From assembly GCF_016093275.1 (NCBI RefSeq), contig NZ_JAEDAK010000026.1, positions 1-37,447 on the forward strand: a stretch of DNA of 37,447 nucleotides. The letters are read 5' to 3'. A model generated the notes under the pieces. The model was not told the DNA's origin. It worked only from the letters and a program-made list of their open reading frames with translations, and searched no databases. Made by a program: the position numbers and the translations under genes. Of the stretch, positions 7,439 to 16,716 are shown in pieces. Each line of letters starts with the position of its first letter. Position 1 is the first letter of the stretch. Source of the DNA: Inhella proteolytica (GTDB lineage Bacteria; Pseudomonadota; Gammaproteobacteria; Burkholderiales; Burkholderiaceae_C).

Positions 7439-9364
7439 TTACTGGCTGCAGGCCGCCAGCACCTCGGGCAGGTCGGTCAGGCCGGCCAGCACCTTTTCGA
7501 TGCCGTCCTGGCGCAGGCTGGTCATGCCGGCGCGGCGGGCGGCCGCAAACATTTCAACCGCCGGCGCGCGGCGGCGGATCAGCTCGCGCAGCGCATCATC
7601 CGCCAGCACCAGCTCATGGATGCCCAGGCGCCCGTGGTAGCCGCTGCCGCCACAGCTCTGGCAGCCCTGGCGGCGGTACTGGCGCAGCTGGCCCTGGACC
7701 CCGTAATCGCGTCGCCAGCGGGCGGCCACGGCCGCTTCATCGGCCCCCACCTGGCCCTGAAGGTACAGGCGCAGCAAGGAACGCTCGGCGCGCTCGTCCA
7801 GCGGTTCGGCGATGCGGCAGTCGGTGCACAGGCGGCGCACCAGGCGCTGGGCCAGAACGGCGAGCAGCGAGTCCGAGAACATGAAGGGGTCGAGACCGAT
7901 CTCCAGCAGGCGGGTGACGGACTCGGGTGCCGAGTTGGTGTGCAGCGTGGACATCACCAGATGCCCGGTCAGCGAGGCCTCGACGGCGATGCGCGCGGTT
8001 TCCTCGTCGCGCATCTCGCCGATCATGATGATGTCGGGGTCGGCGCGCAGGAAGGTGCGCATGGCCGCGGCGAAGGTCCAGCCGATGCGCGGGTTGACCT
8101 GCACCTGGCGCAGGCCCTCCTGGCTGATCTCGATCGGGTCCTCGGCGGTCCAGATCTTGCGCTGCTCCTGGTTGAGCTCGCGCATCACCGAGTGCAGGGT
8201 CGTGGTCTTGCCGCAGCCGGTAGGGCCGCAGATCAGCAGCAGGCCATAGGGCTTGGCCATCACCTGGCGCATGCCGGCCAGATTGGCCGGTGCCAGGCCG
8301 ATGGCATCCAGCGGCAGGGGCTTGATGCCGCCGAGCAGGCGCAACACCACGTCTTCCAAGCCGGCGCTGGTGGGCACGGTCACCATGCGCAGTTCCATGC
8401 GTGCGCCGCCGAAGCGGGCGAAGTCCAGCTTGCCGTCCTGCGGGCGGCGGTGCTCGGAGATGTCGAGCTCGGCCATGATCTTCAGGCGCGCCACGACGGC
8501 GTAGCGCACGCGCGCCGGCAGGTCGAGGTGGCGGCGCAGCTCGCCGTCCACGCGCAGGCGCACGCGCACCGGGTGCGGGGGCTCGAAGGTCTCGATGTGG
8601 ATGTCCGAGGCGCGCAGCTCGATGGCGTCCTGGATCAGCCGGTTGACCAGGCGCACCAGGGTGTTGTCCGATTCGGAGACGACCTCGGCGGCAGCCTCGG
8701 GCTCATCCCCATGCGCCAGGTCGCGGGCCAGCTCGGTCAGGCTGGCGGGCGGGGTGCTGGCCTGGGCGATCTTGCGCGGCAGCCCGGCCGTCAGGCGGTA
8801 GGCGCGCGCCAAGGCGGGCGCCAGGGTGCCGGGCACTGGCAGCACCGGGCGCACGCGCAGCTCGGTGGTGAAGCGCAGCATCTCCAGCAGGCGGTGGTCC
8901 CAGGGGTCGGAGACGGCCACCACCAGGGTGTCGCCGCGGATCATCAGCGGCAGCACGGCCTCCCGATCGGCCAGGCTGGCCGGCACGCGCGCCAGCGCCT
9001 CCTGCTCGGGCTGGAACTGGTCGAGATCAACGGTGGGCACGCCCATCCAGGCGGCCAGCATGGCGCGCAGCTGGGCGGGCGTCAGCAGGCCCAGCAGCAC
9101 CAGCACCTCGCCAAAGGGCACATGCTGGGCCAGCGCGCCCTGGTAGCGCAGCGCTTGGCGCAGCTGCTGGGGGTGCAGCAGGCCGGCTTCCACCAACGCA
9201 TCGCCCAGGTGCGGCGCTTGGCGCTCGGGCTCGCGGTCCAGCTCGGCCCAGAGCCGCTCGGCATCGCCGCCAAACACCGCCGGGGCGGCGGGAGCGGCTT
9301 GCCCCAGCCCATCCAGGGCCGCGGGAACGGTGTCGTGCTCTTCGTGCTCTTGGCCGTCACTCAT
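7439..9364 (-). CDS. Orphan GspE/PilB-family secretion or pilus assembly ATPase
   Basis: A 641-residue hexameric motor ATPase of the type II secretion/type IV pilus family. An N-terminal MshEN-like region (residues about 52-110) is followed by the N2 linker domain. Then come Walker A 'GPTGCGKT' (380-387), Asp box 'WTAEDPIEISQEGLRQVQVN', Walker B 'PDIIMIGEMRDEE' (443-455), His box 'TGHLVMSTLHTN', and two zinc-ligand pairs (Cys 513/516 and 568/571). All catalytic motifs look intact. No secretin, platform protein or pilin is adjacent, unlike the second ATPase of this family at 33792-35507. The downstream neighbour is a kinase-like pseudo-enzyme. It could serve a type II secretion system or type IV pilus encoded elsewhere. 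The first ~50 residues are acidic and low in complexity. Confidence 0.88.
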   Translation of the reverse strand: MSDGQEHEEHDTVPAALDGLGQAAPAAPAVFGGDAERLWAELDREPERQAPHLGDALVEAGLLHPQQLRQALRYQGALAQHVPFGEVLVLLGLLTPAQLRAMLAAWMGVPTVDLDQFQPEQEALARVPASLADREAVLPLMIRGDTLVVAVSDPWDHRLLEMLRFTTELRVRPVLPVPGTLAPALARAYRLTAGLPRKIAQASTPPASLTELARDLAHGDEPEAAAEVVSESDNTLVRLVNRLIQDAIELRASDIHIETFEPPHPVRVRLRVDGELRRHLDLPARVRYAVVARLKIMAELDISEHRRPQDGKLDFARFGGARMELRMVTVPTSAGLEDVVLRLLGGIKPLPLDAIGLAPANLAGMRQVMAKPYGLLLICGPTGCGKTTTLHSVMRELNQEQRKIWTAEDPIEISQEGLRQVQVNPRIGWTFAAAMRTFLRADPDIIMIGEMRDEETARIAVEASLTGHLVMSTLHTNSAPESVTRLLEIGLDPFMFSDSLLAVLAQRLVRRLCTDCRIAEPLDERAERSLLRLYLQGQVGADEAAVAARWRRDYGVQGQLRQYRRQGCQSCGGSGYHGRLGIHELVLADDALRELIRRRAPAVEMFAAARRAGMTSLRQDGIEKVLAGLTDLPEVLAACSQ

Positions 9365-9443
9365 GACACCAGCCTAGCGGCTGGCTGCCCGGCAGGGCTT
9401 GATTTGTCGCAATTTGTTGTGCGCCCTCATCAGGCGCCGCCCC

Positions 9444-10466
9444 TCAGGGCCGGCCCTGGCTCAGCGCCTGGCCCACCATGCGCGAGGTGATGTCGACGAT
9501 CTGGATCATGCGCTCGTAGGGCATGCGCGTGGGGCCGATGACACCCAGGGTGCCGACCACCTGGCCATCCACCTCGTAGGGCGCGCTGACGATGCTCAGC
9601 TCCTCGAAGGGCACGACCTGGCTCTCACCGCCGATGAAGATGCGCACGCCCTCGGCACGGCTGCTCACGTCCAGCAGGCGCATCAGCTGCGCCTTTTCCT
9701 CGAACAGGCCGAAGAGGCGACGCAGGCTGCTCAGATCCTGGCCGAAGTCCTGCACCGCGAGCAGGTTGCGCTCGCCGCTGATGACGACCTGCTCCTGCTG
9801 GGAGGCATCGTCGTCCGAGACCTGCACGGCCGCGCTCATCAAGCCGGCGATCTCGCCGCGCAGCTGCTCGACCTCGACACGGATGCGCTCGCGCACCACC
9901 TCCAGGGCCAGGCCGGTGTACTGGGCGTTCAGGCGGTTGGCCGCCTCGGTCAGCTCGCTCTGGTTGTGGTCTTGCGCGGTCATCACCACGCGGTTTTGCA
10001 CGTCGCCGTCGGGGCTGACGAGGATCACCAGCACGCGCCGCTCGCCCAGGCGCAGGAATTCGATGTGGCGGAACACCGAAGGCTTGCGCGGCGCCGTGAT
10101 GACGCCGACGAAGCTCGACAGGCTGGACAGCATCTGCGCCGCGTGCGTGATGACGCGTTGCGGCTGATCGGGCTGCAACTGCCCTTCCAGCGCATGCACC
10201 TCGCGCTCCAGCAGGCTGGGGCGGGCGGTGAGCATGGTGTCCACGAACAGGCGGTAGCCCAGCGCCGTGGGGATGCGGCCGGCGCTGGTGTGCGGGCTGG
10301 CGATCAGGCCCAGCTCCTCCAGATCGGCCATCACATTGCGGATGGTGGCCGGGCTGAGCTCCAGGCCCGAGGCCTTGGACAGCGTGCGGGAGCCGACGGG
10401 CTGGCCGTCGGCGATGTACCGCTCCACCAGGGTTTTCAGCAGGGATCTTGCGCGCTCGTCCAGCAT
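9444..10466 (-). CDS. hrcA: Heat-inducible transcription repressor HrcA
   Basis: A 340-residue repressor that in other bacteria binds the CIRCE operator of groE/dnaK genes and releases it on heat shock. The N-terminal winged helix is clear: '[20 protein letters not shown]', then '[19 protein letters not shown]' and '[16 protein letters not shown]'. The C-terminal effector domain ends with '[20 protein letters not shown]'. The start at 10466 (MLDERARSL) matches the usual HrcA beginning; an in-frame ATG at 10493 would add nine residues. No CIRCE inverted repeat (TTAGCACTC-N9-GAGTGCTAA) is visible in the 68-base gap to the divergent nadK, so autoregulation through CIRCE is not supported here. 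The hrcA | nadK arrangement is common in Betaproteobacteria. Confidence 0.96.
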   Translation of the reverse strand: MLDERARSLLKTLVERYIADGQPVGSRTLSKASGLELSPATIRNVMADLEELGLIASPHTSAGRIPTALGYRLFVDTMLTARPSLLEREVHALEGQLQPDQPQRVITHAAQMLSSLSSFVGVITAPRKPSVFRHIEFLRLGERRVLVILVSPDGDVQNRVVMTAQDHNQSELTEAANRLNAQYTGLALEVVRERIRVEVEQLRGEIAGLMSAAVQVSDDDASQQEQVVISGERNLLAVQDFGQDLSSLRRLFGLFEEKAQLMRLLDVSSRAEGVRIFIGGESQVVPFEELSIVSAPYEVDGQVVGTLGVIGPTRMPYERMIQIVDITSRMVGQALSQGRP

Positions 10467-10534
10467 GGGCGCAATTCTAGGAAGCCCATCCACGCCCCCA
10501 GGCGCGCAATATCCCCATGCTGTAATTCCGCGCC

Positions 10535-11413
10535 ATGTCGGGACCCCGTTTCAAGCATGTCGCCATCGTGGCCAAACACCAGGCTCCGACCAGCGGCCCC
10601 ATCGTCGAGCAGATCCGCCAGTTCCTGCGTGCGCAGGGCCTGAAGGTCAGCCTGGAGCGCCAGAACGCCGAATCGGCCGACTTGGCCGGCTACCCGGTGC
10701 TGGACGCCCAAGAAATCGGCCAGCAATGCGACCTGGCCGTGGTGGTGGGCGGCGACGGCACCATGCTGGGCTTTGCCCGCGAGGTGGCGCGCTACGGCAT
10801 TCCGCTGGTGGGCATCAACCAGGGGCGCCTGGGCTTCATCACCGACATCCCGGCCGACCAGTTCCGCGAGGCGCTCACGCCCATCCTGGCGGGCGACTAC
10901 GAAACCGAGCAGCGCAGCATGCTCGAAGGCGCCGTGTGGCGCGACGGCCAGAACATCTTTTCCGGCCTGGCGCTGAACGATGTGGTGGTGAGCCGCGGCG
11001 CCGCCGCCGGCATGGTGGAGCTGCGCATCCATGTGGGCGAGGAGTTCGTCGCCAATGTGCGCGCCGACGGTGTCATCGTCGCCTCGCCCACCGGCTCCAC
11101 CGCCTACGCCTTGAGCGCCGGCGGGCCGCTGCTGCACCCGTCCATCGCCGGATGGGTGATGGTGCCCATCGCCTCGCACGGGCTCTCGAACCGGCCCATC
11201 GTGCTGCCGGACCTTGGCGTCGTCAGCCTGGAAGTGGTGGCCGGGCGCGATGCCTCGGTGAACTTCGACATGCAATCGCTGACCCATGTGCAGCACGGCG
11301 ACCGCGTCACCGTGCAGCGCAGCCAGCACCATGCCCTCTTCTTGCACCCGACCGGCTGGAGCTACTACGCGACGCTGCGCCGCAAGCTGCGCTGGTACGA
11401 AGGTGGATCCTGA
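10535..11413 (+). CDS. nadK: NAD kinase
   Basis: A 292-residue cytosolic enzyme that phosphorylates NAD to NADP using ATP or polyphosphate. It carries the diagnostic GGDGT motif (residues 72-76), the second conserved block '[21 protein letters not shown]' (first 20 residues of that block are the core), and 'ITDIP' and 'LNDVVVSRG' segments typical of the family. Its length is normal. It is transcribed divergently from hrcA and is followed 12 bases later by recN, so nadK-recN-rapZ form one operon. A TGTAAT element about 15 bases before the ATG could be a -10 box, but this is weak. Confidence 0.97.
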   Translation: MSGPRFKHVAIVAKHQAPTSGPIVEQIRQFLRAQGLKVSLERQNAESADLAGYPVLDAQEIGQQCDLAVVVGGDGTMLGFAREVARYGIPLVGINQGRLGFITDIPADQFREALTPILAGDYETEQRSMLEGAVWRDGQNIFSGLALNDVVVSRGAAAGMVELRIHVGEEFVANVRADGVIVASPTGSTAYALSAGGPLLHPSIAGWVMVPIASHGLSNRPIVLPDLGVVSLEVVAGRDASVNFDMQSLTHVQHGDRVTVQRSQHHALFLHPTGWSYYATLRRKLRWYEGGS

Positions 11414-11425
11414 ACTCCTCAACCC

Positions 11426-13078
11426 ATGCTGCGCCGACTCTCCCTGCGGGACTTCGTCATCGTCCCGAGCCTTGAACTCGACTTCGAACCCGGCTTTGCC
11501 GCGCTGACCGGCGAGACCGGTGCCGGCAAGTCCATCCTGCTGGATGCCCTGCAGCTGCTGCTGGGCGGCCGCGGCGACGCCTCGGTGGTGCGCGAGGGCT
11601 GCCCGCGTGCCGAGCTGAGCGCCGAGTTCGACTTGCCCGCCCCGGCCCGCGCCTGGCTGGAGGACGCCGGCTTCGGCACCGAAGAGCTGCTGCTGCGCCG
11701 CGTCATCGACGCCCAGGGCAAGAGCCGCGCCTGGATCAATGGCAGCGCCGCCACCGTGGGCCAGCTGGCCGAACTGGGCGAGTGGCTGATCGACATCCAC
11801 GGCCAGCACGCCTGGCAGAAGCTGACCCGCCCGGGCAGCGTGCGCGCCCTGCTGGACGACTACGCCGAGGTCGACGTCAACGCCCTGGCCCAGACCCACG
11901 CCGCCTGGCGCGCCGCCCAGCAGGCCCTGCAGGACGCGCAGACGCGCCAGGACAGCCTGCTGCGCGAGCGCGAACGCCTGCAGTGGCAGCTGGACGAGAT
12001 CGCCAAGCTCGGACCCGGGGCCGACGAGTGGCCCGAGCTGAACGCCGAGCACCAGCGGCTCTCGCACGCCCAGGCCCTGATCGACGCCAGCCGCCTGGCG
12101 CTGGAAGCCTTGAGTGAAGCCGAGGACAGCGCCGACGCGCGCCTGAACCAGGCCACGCACGCGCTGCAGGAGGTGGTGACCTTTGACGGGCAGCTGCAAT
12201 CCGCCCTGGACGCCCTGGCCGGCGCCCAGGCCCAACTGGACGACGCCGCCCACACCCTGCGCGCCTACCTGCACGCCGCCGAGCCCGACCCCGGGCGCCT
12301 GGGCGAACTGGACGAGCGCCTCTCCAGCTGGATGCAGCTGGCGCGCCGCTACCGCCGCCCGCCGGCCGAACTGCCGGCCCTGCAGCAGCAATGGCAGCAG
12401 GAGCTGGCCGCGCTGGACGCCCAATCCGACCTGGCCGCCCTGCTGGCCGCGCTTGAAGCCGCGCGCTGCGCCTTCGACGCCGCGGCGGCCAAGGCCAGCA
12501 AGCAGCGCCGCGCGCAGGCGCCCAAGCTGGCCAAGGCCGTGAGCGAAGCCATGCAGCAGCTCGGCATGGCAGGCGGCCGGCTGGAGATCGAACTGCTGGC
12601 GCAGGAGCAGCCGCAGAGCTTCGGCATGGAATCGGCCGAGCTGCTGGTGGCCGGCCACGCCGGCGCCACGCCGCGGCCCCTGGCCAAGGTGGCCTCGGGC
12701 GGCGAGCTCTCGCGCATCGCGCTGGCCATTGCCGTCTGCACCGCCAAGGCCGACCGCCATGGCGCACCGACGCTGATCTTTGACGAGATCGACGCCGGCG
12801 TGGGCGGCGCCGTGGCCGAAACCGTGGGCCGGCTGATGCAGCAGCTCGGCACCGAACGCCAGGTGCTGGCCGTCACCCACCTGCCGCAGGTGGCCGCCTG
12901 TGCCGACGCGCACTGGGTGGTGGCCAAGGCGGCAGGCAAGGCGGGTGTGGCCAGTCAGGTGCGCGCGGTGCGCGGCGAGGAGCGCGTGCACGAAATTGCG
13001 CGCATGCTGGGCGGCGCCACACGCAGCGAGGCCGGCCTGGCCCATGCGCAGGAACTCTTGGAAGGGGCGGCACGATGA
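11426..13078 (+). CDS. recN: DNA repair protein RecN
   Basis: A 550-residue SMC-like ATPase acting in double-strand break repair. Walker A is 'GETGAGKS' (29-36). A long Gln/Leu/Ala-rich coiled-coil arm occupies about residues 150-400. The ABC signature is '[17 protein letters not shown]', Walker B is '[13 protein letters not shown]' (about 448-460), and the H-loop region is '[12 protein letters not shown]'. Length equals the family norm. The stop codon overlaps the rapZ start (ATGA at 13075-13078), so the two are translationally coupled. In E. coli recN is SOS-controlled; no LexA box is evident here because the gene sits inside the nadK transcript. Confidence 0.97.
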   Translation: MLRRLSLRDFVIVPSLELDFEPGFAALTGETGAGKSILLDALQLLLGGRGDASVVREGCPRAELSAEFDLPAPARAWLEDAGFGTEELLLRRVIDAQGKSRAWINGSAATVGQLAELGEWLIDIHGQHAWQKLTRPGSVRALLDDYAEVDVNALAQTHAAWRAAQQALQDAQTRQDSLLRERERLQWQLDEIAKLGPGADEWPELNAEHQRLSHAQALIDASRLALEALSEAEDSADARLNQATHALQEVVTFDGQLQSALDALAGAQAQLDDAAHTLRAYLHAAEPDPGRLGELDERLSSWMQLARRYRRPPAELPALQQQWQQELAALDAQSDLAALLAALEAARCAFDAAAAKASKQRRAQAPKLAKAVSEAMQQLGMAGGRLEIELLAQEQPQSFGMESAELLVAGHAGATPRPLAKVASGGELSRIALAIAVCTAKADRHGAPTLIFDEIDAGVGGAVAETVGRLMQQLGTERQVLAVTHLPQVAACADAHWVVAKAAGKAGVASQVRAVRGEERVHEIARMLGGATRSEAGLAHAQELLEGAAR

Positions 13079-13995
13079 CGGACACGAACCCGGAAGGGCT
13101 GCGCGAGTTGGTGCTCGTCACCGGCATGAGCGGCGGCGGCAAGTCCATCGCCATGCATGCGCTGGAAGACGCCGGCTTCTTCTGCATCGACAACCTGCCG
13201 CCCGAGCTGCTCCTCAACTTCATGGCGCTGGAGCGCCAGCGCGAGGCACGCCGCGTGGCGATTGCCGTGGACGTGCGCTCCAAGGGCTCGCTGCCCCATG
13301 TGCTGCCCCTGCTCAAGCAGCTGCGCGCCGAAGGCCATGCGGTGCGCTCGATCTTCCTGGACGCCAGCACCGACGCTCTGCTGCGCCGCTTCAGCGAAAC
13401 CCGCCGCCCACACCCGCTGCGCGACGTGACCGGCGAGGAACGCGAGCACGGCGCGGCCGACGACTCGCGCCTGCTGCTCGATGCGATCGAGATCGAGCGC
13501 GAGCTGCTGGCCGCGCTGCGCGTGGAAAGCACGGTCATCGACACCAGCCTGCTTCGCCCGGCGCAGCTGCGCGCCTGGGTGCGCGACCTGGTGTCGGTGC
13601 GCGGCGGCTCGCTGACCCTGGTGTTCGAGAGCTTCGCCTTCAAGCATGGCGTGCCCTCGGACGCCGACTTCGTGTTCGACGTGCGCGTGCTGCCCAACCC
13701 CTATTACGTGCACGAGCTGCGCGCACTCACCGGCCGCGACGAGCCGGTGGCGCAGTACCTGGACCTGCAGCCCGAGGTGGCGCTGATGCGCAGCCAGATC
13801 GCCGCCTTCATGGACCAGTGGCTGCCGGCCTTCGCGGCCGACCAGCGCAGCTACCTGACGGTGGCCATCGGCTGCACGGGCGGCCAGCACCGCTCGGTCT
13901 ATCTGGTGGAGCAGCTGACCCTGCAGTTCGCCCACCGTGGTCAGGTGCTGAAGCGGCACCGCGAGCTCGACGCCGTCGAGCGGCGCCGGCACTGA
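13075..13995 (+). CDS. rapZ: RNase adapter / nucleotide-binding protein RapZ
   Basis: A 306-residue protein of the RapZ (YvcJ/YhbJ) family. The Walker A is 'GMSGGGKS' (17-24), followed by '[12 protein letters not shown]'. The C-terminal half carries '[20 protein letters not shown]' and the conserved '[18 protein letters not shown]'. In E. coli it delivers the sRNA GlmZ to RNase E to control amino-sugar synthesis. Betaproteobacteria lack obvious GlmY/GlmZ, so its partner there is unsettled. In related genomes it usually follows hprK/ptsN; here it is coupled to recN by a 4-base overlap and no PTS gene is present. It ends 12 bases before a convergent gene and no clear terminator is seen between. 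Confidence 0.95.
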   Translation: MTDTNPEGLRELVLVTGMSGGGKSIAMHALEDAGFFCIDNLPPELLLNFMALERQREARRVAIAVDVRSKGSLPHVLPLLKQLRAEGHAVRSIFLDASTDALLRRFSETRRPHPLRDVTGEEREHGAADDSRLLLDAIEIERELLAALRVESTVIDTSLLRPAQLRAWVRDLVSVRGGSLTLVFESFAFKHGVPSDADFVFDVRVLPNPYYVHELRALTGRDEPVAQYLDLQPEVALMRSQIAAFMDQWLPAFAADQRSYLTVAIGCTGGQHRSVYLVEQLTLQFAHRGQVLKRHRELDAVERRRH

Positions 13996-14007
13996 ACGCC
14001 TGCAGGT

Positions 14008-14538
14008 TCAGGTGCCGCGCGCTTCGATGCGCACCAGCTGAAAGTGCACCTGCGCGCCCTTGGTCTGCAGCGCGACGACGCGCTGATCCTTGGGCTTGCC
14101 CACCTTGAGCACCAGGCCACCGGCGCCGGGTTCGGCGTCCTGGCAGCTCAGGGCCTCTTCGCCGCCCTTCGCCGCCGGCTTCGGTGCCTTGGCGCCTGAG
14201 TTTTCGGGCCGGCACTCCAGCACCGGGCCATAGGCGGCCATGGCCACGCGGTAGTAGCGCGCCACCTCGTCGAAGCGGTCGGCGCTGGCGTACTTGCCCA
14301 CCGCCAGGTGCAGGCCGAAGGCACCGCCCCACAGGCCCAGGGTCACGGCGCCTTTGTCCTTGGCGTCGTCACGCTGCGGCTGGGCGCCGGGGTAGAGGGG
14401 CAGGCCCAGTTCCTTTTGGGTGGCCTGCTCGCGCAGCTCGATGCCGGCCTTGAAGCCACCAAGCTGACCCTCCTGGGCCTGGGCGCTGCCCAGCAGGGAA
14501 CCGGCCAGCAGCAAAAACAACAACTTAGAGTGGGACAT
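14008..14538 (-). CDS. Secreted protein of unknown function
   Basis: A 176-residue protein with a clean Sec signal peptide (SKLLFLLLAGSLLGSAQAQ, cut after the AQA box near residue 22). The mature part is a mixed alpha/beta domain with 'LGLPLYPGAQPQRDD', 'YASADRFDEVARYYRVAMAA' and a Lys/Ala-rich stretch, and has two Cys that could pair. The 'lyPGAq...yyr' layout resembles periplasmic proteins that bear a small globular domain of unknown role in Burkholderiales; no enzyme motif is seen. AGGAG lies 7 bases before the ATG. The gene stands alone: it is convergent with rapZ, and the gene upstream on the same strand ends 130 bases before it. Confidence 0.8.
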   Translation of the reverse strand: MSHSKLLFLLLAGSLLGSAQAQEGQLGGFKAGIELREQATQKELGLPLYPGAQPQRDDAKDKGAVTLGLWGGAFGLHLAVGKYASADRFDEVARYYRVAMAAYGPVLECRPENSGAKAPKPAAKGGEEALSCQDAEPGAGGLVLKVGKPKDQRVVALQTKGAQVHFQLVRIEARGT

Positions 14539-14667
14539 GGCGGTCTCCTGACATCACGAATGAGGTCAGATTAGGGAGCGCCAACGCCCCGCGCAGCCCT
14601 GCTGCGATGCACTGCACGGCGCGGCGCCTGAACGGGCACCGTGCCGGATCAGGCGGCTCTCGGCCTC

Positions 14668-15180
14668 TCAGGGGAAGGCCGGAATATGGGGCTCAAGGCC
14701 TTCCGAATGCCCCTCGGGGTGACGCGCCTGCAGCAGGGCCTCGACCGCTTCCACCCGCGTGCGCGGCACATCCACCATCAGCAGGTATTCGCCGTTCTCG
14801 ATCGCCTGCTCGAAGCGCTTCAGGCGCCGGCTCGGGGTGGAGCTGCCGATCATGCTGGCGCTCCAGGTTCCCAGGGCCGCGCCCACGCCGGCCATCAGCA
14901 TCACCACGCCGGCCGCGCGCGAACCGCCATCCACCAGCAGGTAGGCGGCCAGCACGCCCGCCGCGCCCCCCAGCGCCGCGCCGATGCCCAGGCCGACCTG
15001 CGCGGCCTCCACGAGATCCGAGGTCTGCAGGATGTTGGCCGGGTGCAGGCCCTCCATCTCGGCCCCCTCGCGGGCCGCGAAGTGGATATGGCCCTCTTCG
15101 ATCCGGGCCAGCAGCAGGTCGTCCATGACCTGGCGGGCACTGCGGTGGTTGGGCAGCAGCCAGTAGATGCGTTTGCGCAT
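14668..15180 (-). CDS. DUF1269-like glycine-zipper membrane protein
   Basis: A 170-residue protein. Residues 1-60 form a soluble domain ('KRIYWLLPNHRSARQVMDDL', then 'GLHPANILQTSDLVEAA'). Two Gly/Ala-rich hydrophobic segments at about 62-83 and 88-108 look like a glycine-zipper hairpin in the membrane. The C-terminal domain contains 'RLKRFEQAIENGEYLLMVDV' and the conserved ending 'EPHIPAFP'. It belongs to a family common in Betaproteobacteria that is usually annotated DUF1269; function is unknown. The start at 15180 has GGAG 7 bases upstream. The open frame upstream of this ATG is an antisense shadow of the HD-GYP gene. It is divergent from the HD-GYP gene across 216 bases of non-coding DNA holding the promoters. 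Confidence 0.82.
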   Translation of the reverse strand: MRKRIYWLLPNHRSARQVMDDLLLARIEEGHIHFAAREGAEMEGLHPANILQTSDLVEAAQVGLGIGAALGGAAGVLAAYLLVDGGSRAAGVVMLMAGVGAALGTWSASMIGSSTPSRRLKRFEQAIENGEYLLMVDVPRTRVEAVEALLQARHPEGHSEGLEPHIPAFP

Positions 15181-15396
15181 GGCAGTCTCCAAGGCGGCCA
15201 CGCGGGCGGGCCGCTGCGCCCAAGGTACGCCGATCGCCCGGCCCGGGCAAGCGCCGCCCAGCCACTTCAGCCGCCCTCGATCGAGGCCCCCGCCGCTCCT
15301 TCTCTTGGAGGAATGGCCCGGCTTTCGCTTGGCGAGCGGCGGCTGCGCCCACAAGATGGCCAGGCCAGGGGCCAAACCTGGCGCCAGGGAGCCAGG

Positions 15397-16701
15397 ATGG
15401 GCGCACACCAAGAAGCAGCCGCGGAGGTCAACCCGCATTACCTGAACCACCTGCTGGCCTGCGGGGCGCGGCAGGAGCTGATGGCCCGCCAGGACATCCT
15501 GGTGGAGGGCGGCGCCTGCCTCTTGAGCCAGGGCAGCCGCATCGGGCCCGCCGCACGCGAGCGGTTGCTGCTGAACCGTTTGACCCAGCCACTGGAAGCG
15601 TGCGTGCAGTTTCAGCACCCCGTGACCGGCCCGCAGCTGGCAGAACAGGCGCAGCAGTTGCTGGAGACCGACGAACTGCTGGCCCCGCTCTGCCCGGCCG
15701 GGCGCGGCCGGCCGCTGCCGGAATCCCTGGGCCGGCTGGAACTGAGCCCGTCCGTGCAGGCCTTGCTGACCCTGCTGGCGGACCAGCGGCGCCTGCCGCA
15801 CGCGCTGCGGGTTGCCCTGCTCACCCTGAGCCAGGCCCGGCGCCTGCTGCCCGGCCAGGTGGAACGCCACCAGCAGCTGGCGCTGGCCGCCCTGCTGCAC
15901 GATGTGGGCGAGCTCTACCTGGACCCCGAACTGCTGGGCCAGGCCGACACCCTGGCGGCCCTGCAGTGGCGGCCGATTGCCAGCCACCCGCTGATCGCCC
16001 ACCGCCTGCTGCAGCGCATGGAAGGCGCGGGCCCAGCGGTGGCGGCGGCGGTGCTGGACCACCACGAGCGGCTGGACGGCTTCGGCTTCCCGCGCGGCAT
16101 TGCCCAGGGCGCCTTCCCGCTGGACCACCAGGTGCTGGCCGCAGCCGAGTGGCTGGCCGGCTTGCTGGAGGCCGGCGGCAGCGCGCTCTTGCGCGCCAGC
16201 ATCGCCGCCCGGCTGATTCCCGGTGAGTTCCACCCCGCCCTGCTCGGCTGGGTTCACCAGGCTGCGCAGGCACCGCAGGCGCGCAACTGGGAACCCGCCC
16301 CGCTGGCCCTGGGGCAGGTGCGGGTGGAGCGCCTGGCACGCGCCCTGCAGCAGGCGCGCACCCTGCTGCCCTGGGCCAGCCAGCAGCAGCAACGCGCCAG
16401 CGCCACCCTGAGCCAGCTGCTGGACCTGCACCTGGCCCGGCTGCGCCGCCTGCTGGCGGGCTTCAGCAGTGCGGGGTTGGACAGCCTGACGCCCGATGCC
16501 CTGCTGCACAGCGTGGCCGAGGCGCAGGACGCCGAGCTGCAGCGCGATCTGCAGGCCCTGGTTGACGAGTTCTGCTGGCGCCTGCAGGAATTGGAGCGCG
16601 AGGCCCTGCTGCACAGCAGCCGGCTGGGTGCGGCCGAGGCCGCGGTGCTGCACCGGCTGCTGGCCCAACTGAACGAGCCGGCGCAGCGCGCGGCAGCCTG
16701 A
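15397..16701 (+). CDS. HD-GYP-type protein with altered catalytic motif
   Basis: A 434-residue protein related to c-di-GMP phosphodiesterases of the HD-GYP class. An N-terminal conserved block ('VNPHYLNHLLACGARQELMA' to about residue 72) is followed by the HD domain: His168-Asp169 in 'ALLHDVGELYLDP', 'SHPLIAHRLL', and 'DHHERLDGFGFPRG' (221-234). The canonical GYP reads GFP. The later metal-ligand Asp expected in 'ADxFDAL' is replaced ('VLAAAEWLAGLL'), so activity may be lost or changed. The C-terminal ~170 residues are Leu/Gln/Ala-rich helices. Start 15397 was chosen for GGGAG 5 bases upstream; an ATG at 15313 lies one base after GGAGGA, which is too close. It could hydrolyse or merely bind c-di-GMP, or act as an output scaffold. 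Confidence 0.82.
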   Translation: MGAHQEAAAEVNPHYLNHLLACGARQELMARQDILVEGGACLLSQGSRIGPAARERLLLNRLTQPLEACVQFQHPVTGPQLAEQAQQLLETDELLAPLCPAGRGRPLPESLGRLELSPSVQALLTLLADQRRLPHALRVALLTLSQARRLLPGQVERHQQLALAALLHDVGELYLDPELLGQADTLAALQWRPIASHPLIAHRLLQRMEGAGPAVAAAVLDHHERLDGFGFPRGIAQGAFPLDHQVLAAAEWLAGLLEAGGSALLRASIAARLIPGEFHPALLGWVHQAAQAPQARNWEPAPLALGQVRVERLARALQQARTLLPWASQQQQRASATLSQLLDLHLARLRRLLAGFSSAGLDSLTPDALLHSVAEAQDAELQRDLQALVDEFCWRLQELEREALLHSSRLGAAEAAVLHRLLAQLNEPAQRAAA

Positions 16702-16716
16702 ACCGGCTGGGAGGCT

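Noticed and set aside
6461-9490. A 3-kb open frame on the plus strand opposite the ATPase and kinase-like genes
   Set aside because: It is the complementary frame of the real genes; composition is biased and no domain is visible.
10467-10534. Possible CIRCE operator before hrcA
   Set aside because: No copy of the 9-9-9 inverted repeat is present in the gap.
10436-13045. A 2.6-kb open frame on the minus strand across nadK and recN
   Set aside because: Antisense shadow of two well-recognised genes.
15181-16668. Upstream extension of the DUF1269-like gene
   Set aside because: The extension is antisense to the HD-GYP gene; the ATG at 15180 has a good ribosome binding site and matches the family start.
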